Below are positions 6,344 through 12,194 of a DNA stretch of 12,194 bases, piece by piece. The translations under genes were made by a program, and so were the position numbers. Each line of letters opens with the position of its first letter. The stretch's first letter is position 1. The notes below the pieces were generated by a model. That model saw nothing but the letters and a program-made list of their open reading frames with translations. It ran no database searches and had not been told where the DNA came from. The DNA lies in NCBI GenBank assembly GCA_945861915.1, contig CAMAWK010000052.1, positions 1-12,194 of the forward strand, read 5' to 3'. Origin of the DNA: Flavobacterium psychrophilum (GTDB lineage: Bacteria > Bacteroidota > Bacteroidia > Flavobacteriales > Flavobacteriaceae).

Positions 6344-7045
6344 ATGAGTGCAACTATAGTTCAGTCCTTATTAGAAAAAACAGCCAATTTCTCAATCGAG
6401 GAAACTTTGGCTTTTTTGGCTGCTGAATACAAGGATAAAGTAGTTTTTTCGACTTCTTTTGGTCAAGAAGATCAAGTTATAACAGCTATTATTGCTAAAA
6501 ACAATTTGCCGATTCACATTTTCACATTAGACACAGGGCGATTGTTTCAAGAAACCTACGATGTTTTTCACAGAACGGTGAAGAAGTACAAAGTTGACAT
6601 AAAGACCTATTTTCCTGATGCAGCTGATGTAGAAAATTTACTAAACAAAAAAGGGCCTAATAGCTTTTATGAATCGGTTGAGAATAGAAAAGAATGTTGT
6701 TTTATTAGAAAAGTAGTGCCTTTGACGAAAGCTTTAAAAGGCAATGCTGTTTGGATTACGGGTTTAAGAGCAGAACAATCTGAAAACCGAAATCATTTGG
6801 ATTTGTTTGAATACGATACTACCTTTGACATCGTAAAATTTAACCCATTATTGAAATGGACTTTAGAAGAAGTTCAAAAATATATTGATGATAATAATGT
6901 TCCTCAAAATGCGCTACACAAACAAGGTTTTGTAAGTATTGGTTGTGCTCCTTGTACTAGAGCCATTGCACCGGGAGAGGATATTAGAGCCGGAAGATGG
7001 TCATGGGAATCGAGTCATAAAGAATGTGGTTTACACGAAAAATAA
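6344..7045 (+). CDS. cysH: Phosphoadenylyl-/adenylyl-sulfate reductase, 4Fe-4S APS-reductase type
   Basis: This 233-residue protein is a PAPS/APS reductase. Near the N-terminus it has the nucleotide-binding segment STSFGQEDQV (residues 36-45), then TLDTGR (61-66). It carries the cluster cysteine pairs Cys118-Cys119 (ECC) and Cys201-Cys204 (GCAPC), which bind a 4Fe-4S cluster and mark enzymes that use APS. The C-terminal catalytic cysteine is Cys228 in ECGLH. It would reduce APS to sulfite with thioredoxin or a similar thiol donor in the cytoplasm. No APS kinase appears in the window and CysN has no kinase domain, which fits direct use of APS. It is the first gene after the divergent promoter region, with a 49-nt stretch between the -7-like box and ATG that holds an operator-like dyad. 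Confidence 0.95.
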   Translation: MSATIVQSLLEKTANFSIEETLAFLAAEYKDKVVFSTSFGQEDQVITAIIAKNNLPIHIFTLDTGRLFQETYDVFHRTVKKYKVDIKTYFPDAADVENLLNKKGPNSFYESVENRKECCFIRKVVPLTKALKGNAVWITGLRAEQSENRNHLDLFEYDTTFDIVKFNPLLKWTLEEVQKYIDDNNVPQNALHKQGFVSIGCAPCTRAIAPGEDIRAGRWSWESSHKECGLHEK

Positions 7046-7059
7046 GATTTCAGAAGACA

Positions 7060-7079
7060 GATTACAGATTTTAGAATAA
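7060..7079 (+). repeat. Dispersed AGATT-type intergenic repeat, plus copy
   Basis: This is the partner of the copy at 4932-4951 and follows the cysH stop. A looser AGATTTCAGAAGACAG segment (7045-7060) continues the same theme to the left. It fills part of the 129-bp cysH-cysD gap; I see no hairpin strong enough to call a terminator there. Confidence 0.55.
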
Positions 7080-7136
7080 AGAGAATAGAAAAAATAATAA
7101 ATAGGTTTATGAGATTTTAGTTTAGGTTACAACAAC

Positions 7137-7166
7137 CTTAAACTTTTAAACTCTTAAACTTTAAAC
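7137..7166 (+). repeat. TTAAAC tandem tract in the cysD leader
   Basis: Four TTAAAC-type words follow each other (ending in CTTAAACTTTAAAC), and the tract stops 8 nt before the cysD ATG. A matching tract stops 9 nt before the cysN ATG. Where a ribosome binding site would be expected, there is this tract plus an A-rich spacer. Confidence 0.55.
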
Positions 7167-7174
7167 TAAAAATA

Positions 7175-8074
7175 ATGAGTTCAATATTAAAAACAAATGC
7201 TTTAGAGAGCGAAGCAATTTACATTTTTAGAGAAGTAGTTTCTCAGTTTGATAAACCAGTATTGCTTTTTTCAGGAGGAAAAGATTCGATAACCTTAGTG
7301 CGTTTAGCTCAAAAAGCCTTTTTTCCTGCGAAGATTCCTTTTCCTTTATTACATGTGGATACTGGACATAATTTCCCGGAAACAATTGCTTTTAGAGACA
7401 AATTAGTAGCGGAATTGGGGTTAGAACTAATCGTTCGAAATGTGCAAGATGCGATTAACGAAGGAAAAGTAGTAGAAGAAACAGGTAAATATTCTAGTAG
7501 AAATAGCTTGCAAACGGTAACTCTTTTAGATGCTATTTCCGAATTTAAATTTGATGCTTGTATTGGTGGAGCGCGTCGTGATGAGGAAAAAGCGAGAGCC
7601 AAAGAACGTATTTTTTCGGTTCGTGATGATTTTGGACAATGGGACGAAAAAAATCAACGTCCAGAACTATTTGATTTACTGAACGGGAAAATTGAAAATG
7701 GTCAGAATGTTAGAGTATTTCCCATTTCAAACTGGACAGAATTAGATGTTTGGAGTTATATTGAGCAAGAACAAATAGAAATTCCGTCTATTTATTTTTC
7801 TCACAAGCGAAAAGTATTTTTGAGAGACGGAATGATTTGGTCTCATTCTCCTTTTGTTTACCAAGAAGAAGACGAGGTAGTCGAAGAAAGAGTAGTTCGT
7901 TTTAGAACCGTAGGCGATATGAGTTGTACCGCAGCTGTCGATTCGTATGCGGCAACAATTGCTGAAGTAGTGGGCGAAATTCGTTCCTCAACAATTTCCG
8001 AAAGAGGAGCCAGAATCGATGATAAACGTTCGGAAGCAGCAATGGAAAAAAGAAAACAACAAGGGTACTTTTAG
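7175..8074 (+). CDS. cysD: Sulfate adenylyltransferase subunit 2 (CysD)
   Basis: This 299-residue protein is the ATP pyrophosphatase subunit of ATP sulfurylase. It has the PP-loop SGGKDS at residues 33-38, then HVDTGHNFPET, CIGGARRDEEKARAKERIFS and WTELDVWSYI, and ends in the characteristic KRKQQGYF tail. Length and motif order match bacterial CysD. With CysN it activates sulfate with ATP to APS. It follows cysH by 129 bp and precedes cysN by 144 bp. Both gaps are unusually long for an operon of this density and are filled with AT-rich short repeats. ATG 7175 is preceded within 8 nt by a TTAAACTTTAAAC tract that also precedes cysN. Confidence 0.97.
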   Translation: MSSILKTNALESEAIYIFREVVSQFDKPVLLFSGGKDSITLVRLAQKAFFPAKIPFPLLHVDTGHNFPETIAFRDKLVAELGLELIVRNVQDAINEGKVVEETGKYSSRNSLQTVTLLDAISEFKFDACIGGARRDEEKARAKERIFSVRDDFGQWDEKNQRPELFDLLNGKIENGQNVRVFPISNWTELDVWSYIEQEQIEIPSIYFSHKRKVFLRDGMIWSHSPFVYQEEDEVVEERVVRFRTVGDMSCTAAVDSYAATIAEVVGEIRSSTISERGARIDDKRSEAAMEKRKQQGYF

Positions 8075-8115
8075 GAAACAATTTTTAATTATGAATATAA
8101 ATTATGAATTGTTCC
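8074..8115. repeat. Imperfect inverted and direct repeat after cysD
   Basis: GGAAACAATT at the cysD stop pairs with AATTGTTCC (8107-8115) with one bulged A, and the interval contains AATTATGAAT twice in direct orientation. The stem is AT-rich and not followed by a T run, so it is not a typical intrinsic terminator. The rest of the gap holds two ACATTTAAAAT words. Confidence 0.4.
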
Positions 8116-8189
8116 AGGACATTTAAAATTTAAAATCCAACATTTAAAATAAAAAAATCAAATTTAGAAGTTTACATAAGGTCTTTTTT

Positions 8190-8209
8190 TTAAACCTTAA
8201 ACTTTAAAC
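8190..8209 (+). repeat. TTAAAC tandem tract in the cysN leader
   Basis: Three TTAAAC-type words (TTAAACCTTAAACTTTAAAC) end 9 nt before the cysN ATG. It is the same arrangement as in front of cysD, and a run of eight T residues precedes it. Confidence 0.55.
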
Positions 8210-8218
8210 AAAATTAAT

Positions 8219-9463
8219 ATGGAAGTTTTAAAAATAGCAACAGCAGGAAGCGTAGATGACGGAAAAAGCACATTAATCGGGAGATTATTATACGATACAC
8301 AATCGTTGACAGTAGATAAATTAGAGGCTATCGAAAAAAGTAGCAAACAAAAAGGATACGATTATCTTGATTTTTCATTGGCGACAGATGGTTTGGTAGC
8401 AGAGAGAGAACAAGGAATCACGATTGATGTGGCTCATATTTATTTTTCGACTGCCAAAAAAAGTTACATCATTGCCGATACTCCAGGTCACGTAGAATAT
8501 ACTCGGAATATGGTTACTGGTGCTTCGACTTCACAAGTTTCTATCATTTTGATTGATGCTCGTAAAGGCGTAATTGAGCAAACGTATCGTCACTTTTTTA
8601 TCAATAATTTATTGAGAGTGAAAGAAGTAATCGTGGCTATAAACAAAATGGATTTAGTAGATTATTCGGAAGAGGTTTTTAACAAAATCAAAGCCGATTT
8701 TCAAGCCTTGAATGCCAAAAGTACATTCAAAGAACAAAATGTAAGTTACATTCCATTGAGTGCTTTAACTGGCGATAATGTGGTGGAACCTTTAGGCGGA
8801 ATGCCTTGGTATACTGGACAAACAATTTTACAACATTTAGAGGCATTAGAACCAAAAGATGTGTATGAAAAAGGCAAGATGCGTTTTCCTGTTCAAACCG
8901 TGATACGTCCAAAAACTGAGCAATACCATGATTTTAGGGGCTATGCTGGAAAATTAGCTGGCAACAGCATAAAAGTGGGTGATTCAGTAACTGTTTTGCC
9001 ATCGTTAACAGAATCAAAAGTAACTAATATTCATTTTTTTGAGGAACAATTTGACGAAGCCACAGCGGGTTCTTCTATTACAATTGAGCTAGAAAATGAC
9101 ATCAACGTTACAAGAGGAGACATGATTGTAAAATCGGATGAACTTCCTGCGATCGATAAAGATATTAACACCACGGTTTGCTGGATGGATGCTAAGAAAT
9201 TAGTGGCTGGTTCTAAATATTTCGTGCAGCACAATACCAATAGAGTTTTGGCAAAAATTGAAAGCGTAAAAAACACGATTGCAACTGATTTTTCTGGAAC
9301 AAAAGAGGCTTCGCAATTAGCTATTAACGAAATCGGAGAAGTAAATATTAAATTGAGTAAAGCTTTGTATTTTGATTCGTATAATGACAATAAATCGAAC
9401 GGTGCATTTATTTTAATTGATGCAGCTACCAATACAACAGCTGGGGTAGGGTTTATAAAATAG
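8219..9463 (+). CDS. cysN: Sulfate adenylyltransferase subunit 1, GTPase (CysN)
   Basis: This 414-residue translation-factor-like GTPase has the P-loop GSVDDGKST at residues 10-18, the switch segment EQGITIDVAH, DTPGH at 87-91 and NKMD at 142-145, followed by two beta-barrel domains. GTP hydrolysis drives APS formation by the CysD partner. It is somewhat shorter than the enterobacterial CysN (about 475 residues) and ends without a C-terminal APS-kinase (CysC/NodQ-type) domain. The pathway encoded here therefore appears to stop at APS, in agreement with the APS-reductase-type CysH. The next gene begins 32 bp later, consistent with one transcript. Confidence 0.97.
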   Translation: MEVLKIATAGSVDDGKSTLIGRLLYDTQSLTVDKLEAIEKSSKQKGYDYLDFSLATDGLVAEREQGITIDVAHIYFSTAKKSYIIADTPGHVEYTRNMVTGASTSQVSIILIDARKGVIEQTYRHFFINNLLRVKEVIVAINKMDLVDYSEEVFNKIKADFQALNAKSTFKEQNVSYIPLSALTGDNVVEPLGGMPWYTGQTILQHLEALEPKDVYEKGKMRFPVQTVIRPKTEQYHDFRGYAGKLAGNSIKVGDSVTVLPSLTESKVTNIHFFEEQFDEATAGSSITIELENDINVTRGDMIVKSDELPAIDKDINTTVCWMDAKKLVAGSKYFVQHNTNRVLAKIESVKNTIATDFSGTKEASQLAINEIGEVNIKLSKALYFDSYNDNKSNGAFILIDAATNTTAGVGFIK

Positions 9464-9495
9464 TTCTACAGTTGTTAAAGTTGCATAAAATAAGA

Positions 9496-10248
9496 ATGAA
9501 GAAAGGATTTAGTGTATTATTTTTGCTATTTATAACAAATGCAGTTTTTGCACAAAAAGAGGTTACGAAGCAAAGTCTAGTTTGGTATAGTTTATTTACC
9601 ACACTTGAATTTAATGACAAATGGTATTTTCAAAATGAGATTCAGCAAAGACATTTTGTTAATCCAACAGAACAACATCAATTCATATTTCGAAGTCATA
9701 TGCATCGTGTTTTGGGGAATACTGGCTGGGAAACATCAGTAGGAGCAAGTGTTTTTTTTCAAAATCCGAATGACCCTAATGCGGCTGTAAAATTGACAGT
9801 ACCAGAATTGAGATCTCATTTAGAATTTGCTTACAAGCAAAAGTTAGATAAAGTCATTTTTGATCATCGATTCAGAGCCGAAGCTCGTTTTTTTCATAAT
9901 GCAAACAATACAAGAACAGAATTAGAAGACGGATTTAAATACAGTAATTATAGATTTCGGTACAAATTGCAAGCTACAATTCCACTCTTTAAAACAGATG
10001 AATATCGAGCATTAAAATTTAAAGTATCCAATGAACTATTTATAAATGCAGGTAGTGAAATTATAACCAATGTATTTGACCAAAACAGAGTATATGCTGG
10101 ATTGAATTATGATATTTTAAAAAATCTAAGTTTCGAAGTTGGATATTTGAATTTGTTTCAGCAACAACCAAACGGAAGTTTTTTTGATAGAGACATTTTA
10201 CGATTTACAGTATTTCATAAATTGAATCTAAGAAAAAAGAATTTATAA
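9496..10248 (+). CDS. DUF2490 domain-containing secreted, probably outer-membrane protein
   Basis: This 250-residue protein starts with a clear signal peptide (Lys2-Lys3, hydrophobic core FSVLFLLFITNAV, cleavage likely after Ala19 in VFA|QK). ATG 9496 is chosen because it places the signal peptide exactly at the N-terminus; the frame could extend to TTG 9472, but that would add eight polar residues before it. The mature part is rich in alternating aromatic and polar strands (for example WYFQNEIQQRHF and YRFRYKLQATIPLF) and ends in a strand with aromatic residues (LRFTVFHKLNLR). This fits the DUF2490 family and suggests an outer-membrane beta-barrel. The family's function is not known. It is set between cysN and the sulfite reductase with gaps of 32 and 40 bp, so it is probably in the same operon; a role in anion passage across the outer membrane is only a guess. 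Confidence 0.85.
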   Translation: MKKGFSVLFLLFITNAVFAQKEVTKQSLVWYSLFTTLEFNDKWYFQNEIQQRHFVNPTEQHQFIFRSHMHRVLGNTGWETSVGASVFFQNPNDPNAAVKLTVPELRSHLEFAYKQKLDKVIFDHRFRAEARFFHNANNTRTELEDGFKYSNYRFRYKLQATIPLFKTDEYRALKFKVSNELFINAGSEIITNVFDQNRVYAGLNYDILKNLSFEVGYLNLFQQQPNGSFFDRDILRFTVFHKLNLRKKNL

Positions 10249-10288
10249 TTGACAAATTATACAAAAAACAACCCAAAGATATTAAAAA

Positions 10289-12194
10289 ATGGAAAGTTTT
10301 AGAACAGAAATAGAAAATCCGATAGTTCAAAAAGAAATTATCGATTTAGAGAAAAAAATCCACTTATTTCGTGGCGGACAAATAGATGATGAACGTTTTC
10401 GCAGTCTTCGTTTGGCTCGTGGAATTTACGGTCAGCGTCAAGAAGGCGTGCAAATGATTCGTATTAAATTGCCTTACGGGAAAGTGTCTAGTGAGCAATT
10501 ACGCCGAATTACAGATGTATCCGAAAAGTATTCAACAGGTCGTTTGCATATCACGACGCGTCAGGACATTCAAATTCACTATGTGAGTTTAGACAAAACA
10601 CCAGAACTTTGGGCTGATTTGGCAAAAGACGATATCACTTTGCGTGAAGCTTGCGGAAACACCGTTCGAAATATTACAGCCAGCGAATTGGCAGGGGTAG
10701 ATGTTGACGAGCCTTTTGATGTAACGCCTTATGCTCACGGTTTGTTTAAATATTTATTGCGAAACCCAATTTCGCAAGAAATGGGACGAAAGTTTAAAAT
10801 TTCGTTTTCGTCTTCAGATAAAGACACCGCTTTGAGTTATTTGCACGATTTAGGTTTTATTCCAAAAATGGTTGACGGACAAAAAGGCTTTAAAATAATG
10901 CTCGGTGGCGGACTAGGTTCGCAACCGCATCATGCCGAATTATTGTCGGAATTTGTGCCAGTTAATCAAATTATACCAGTATCTGAGGGAATTATCAGAG
11001 TTTTTGATCGTCACGGCGAAAGAGCCAAACGCTTGAAAGCTCGAATGAAATTCTTAATCAAAGAAATAGGAAAAGACGAATTTTTACGATTAGTAGACGA
11101 AGAGAAAAAAGCCTTGCCTTTTCTTACTTACGAAATCGAAACTTCAGCTTTCGAAAAGCCAATTACAGAACATGTTTTGGAAGTTCCAACAGTAAATGTG
11201 GATGATGCAGAAGCATTCGAAGCGTGGAAAAAATCGAATGTAATTGCACAAAAACAAGCAGGATATGTAGCCATTGGAATCAAAATTCTTTTAGGCGATT
11301 TTTACATTGACAAAGCTAGACAATTAGCCGATTTAGTTAAAAATTATGGAGCCAACGAATTGCGTTTTTCTTTGCGTCAGAATATTGTTATACCAAATAT
11401 AAAAGAAGAAAATTTGCCTTTCTTTTATCAAGAACTAGCCAAATTAGAAATGGTCGATTTAGGCTACGAAACCATCGGCGATATTACGGCTTGTCCAGGA
11501 ACTGACACTTGTAATTTAGGGATTGCTAGTAGCACAGGAATTGCTGATGAGTTAGAAAGAGTCATCAAAACCGAATATCCACAGTATTTGAGTAACCAAG
11601 AAATTACCATCAAAATTAGTGGTTGTATGAACGCATGTGGGCAACACAATATGGCAGAAATTGGTTTTCAAGGAATGTCTATCAATGCAGGGAAACTAGT
11701 TGCTCCAGCTTTGCAGGTATTATTGGGTGGAGGAAATTTAGGCAATGGCGAAGGACGTTTTTCTGATAAAGTAATCAAAGTGCCAAGTCGAAGAGGACCA
11801 GATGCTTTGCGATTGATTTTGAATGATTTTCAAGCCAATGGAAATGGAACACGATTTTTGGACTATTATTTAGAAAAAGGGGAGAAGTATTTCTACGAAT
11901 TTTTAAAACCACTAGCCGATGTTACCAATCTAACCGAAGCCGATTTTATAGACTGGGGTAATGCTGATAATTATGTAAAAGCAGTGGGAATTGGCGAATG
12001 TGCGGGTGTTGTAATCGATTTAGTAGCTACTTTGTTGCTTGAGGCAAAAGATAAATTGACATCGGCACAAGAAGTTTTTCAAGAAGGAAAATGGTCAGAT
12101 GCAATCTATTTGGCGTATGCTGGTTTTGTAAATGGTGCAAAAGCTTTATTATTAGCCGAAAACCAAAAGACCAATCACCACGCCGGAATTATCG
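10289..12194 (+). CDS. Siroheme/4Fe-4S sulfite (or nitrite) reductase with C-terminal HEPN-like domain; 3' end outside window
   Basis: The frame is open from ATG 10289 through the window end (635 codons, no stop seen). The first ~570 residues form a siroheme-dependent reductase. Arg91 in TTRQD, Arg127 in CGNTVRN, and Lys168 and Lys170 in GRKFKIS correspond to siroheme and substrate contacts known in E. coli sulfite reductase. Cluster cysteines are Cys402 and Cys408 (ACPGTDTC) and Cys446 and Cys450 (SGCMNAC). From about residue 585 the protein continues into a helical segment with AIYLAYAGFVNGAKALLLAE and a following NHHAGI, which resembles a HEPN domain. It would reduce sulfite to sulfide using ferredoxin or a similar donor. 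Nitrite is an alternative substrate, but the cysH-D-N neighbours favour sulfite. Position 40 bp after the DUF2490 gene suggests co-transcription. Confidence 0.93.
   Translation, partial: MESFRTEIENPIVQKEIIDLEKKIHLFRGGQIDDERFRSLRLARGIYGQRQEGVQMIRIKLPYGKVSSEQLRRITDVSEKYSTGRLHITTRQDIQIHYVSLDKTPELWADLAKDDITLREACGNTVRNITASELAGVDVDEPFDVTPYAHGLFKYLLRNPISQEMGRKFKISFSSSDKDTALSYLHDLGFIPKMVDGQKGFKIMLGGGLGSQPHHAELLSEFVPVNQIIPVSEGIIRVFDRHGERAKRLKARMKFLIKEIGKDEFLRLVDEEKKALPFLTYEIETSAFEKPITEHVLEVPTVNVDDAEAFEAWKKSNVIAQKQAGYVAIGIKILLGDFYIDKARQLADLVKNYGANELRFSLRQNIVIPNIKEENLPFFYQELAKLEMVDLGYETIGDITACPGTDTCNLGIASSTGIADELERVIKTEYPQYLSNQEITIKISGCMNACGQHNMAEIGFQGMSINAGKLVAPALQVLLGGGNLGNGEGRFSDKVIKVPSRRGPDALRLILNDFQANGNGTRFLDYYLEKGEKYFYEFLKPLADVTNLTEADFIDWGNADNYVKAVGIGECAGVVIDLVATLLLEAKDKLTSAQEVFQEGKWSDAIYLAYAGFVNGAKALLLAENQKTNHHAGII

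Noticed and set aside
7309..7602. 97-residue minus-strand frame inside cysD
   Set aside because: It is a shadow of a strongly conserved coding sequence.
8074..8115. Intrinsic terminator after cysD
   Set aside because: The stem is weak and AT-rich, has a bulge, and is not followed by a T run; cysN continues on the same strand.
9031..9432. 133-residue open frame on the minus strand inside cysN
   Set aside because: It is antisense to the conserved CysN C-terminal barrels, with no promoter or recognisable product.
9472..9495. TTG at 9472 as the start of the DUF2490 protein
   Set aside because: ATG 9496 places a textbook signal peptide at the N-terminus; the extension would bury it.
10289..12194. 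Assimilatory nitrite reductase
   Set aside because: Not excluded by motifs, but the adjacent cysH, cysD and cysN and the absence of nitrate genes favour sulfite as substrate.

Overview
The window looks like the chromosome of a Flavobacterium-like member of the Bacteroidetes (Flavobacteriaceae). The evidence is an AT-rich base composition, very AT-rich leaders without clear Shine-Dalgarno sequences, a TAnnTTTG-type -7 element with a TTG -33 element upstream of cysH, a Bacteroidetes outer-membrane-type DUF2490 protein, and sequence details in each enzyme. The whole window is devoted to sulfur assimilation and methionine/threonine precursor synthesis.

Region 1 (1-4807, + strand) is the carbon-skeleton side. 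It holds a large fused protein whose N-terminus lies before the window (homoserine O-acetyltransferase, then aspartokinase, then homoserine dehydrogenase), a small OsmC-family protein, and a PLP-dependent O-acyl-homoserine sulfhydrylase (MetZ type). Together they would turn aspartate into O-acetylhomoserine and then add sulfide to give homocysteine.

Region 2 (4808-6343) is regulatory and transport. An Rrf2-family regulator with four clustered cysteines (+) runs tail to tail, 3 bp apart, into a TauE/SafE-family membrane permease (-). The permease diverges from cysH across a compact control region that carries two inverted copies of an operator-like dyad, each placed over or beside a predicted promoter.

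Region 3 (6344-12194, + strand) is the sulfate-to-sulfide side: cysH (APS-reductase type), cysD, cysN (without an APS-kinase domain), a secreted DUF2490 protein and a siroheme/4Fe-4S sulfite reductase with what looks like a HEPN domain at its C-terminus, cut by the window end. The inferred flow is sulfate to APS (CysDN), APS to sulfite (CysH), sulfite to sulfide (Sir), and sulfide to homocysteine (MetZ with the acetylhomoserine made by the fused protein).

The intergenic spaces contain two families of short AT-rich repeats. No stretch over 300 bases lacks a gene; the longest gaps are 6165-6343, 4808-4964, 8075-8218 and 7046-7174, and each is described below. I see no tRNA, rRNA, CRISPR array, insertion sequence or convincing intrinsic terminator.
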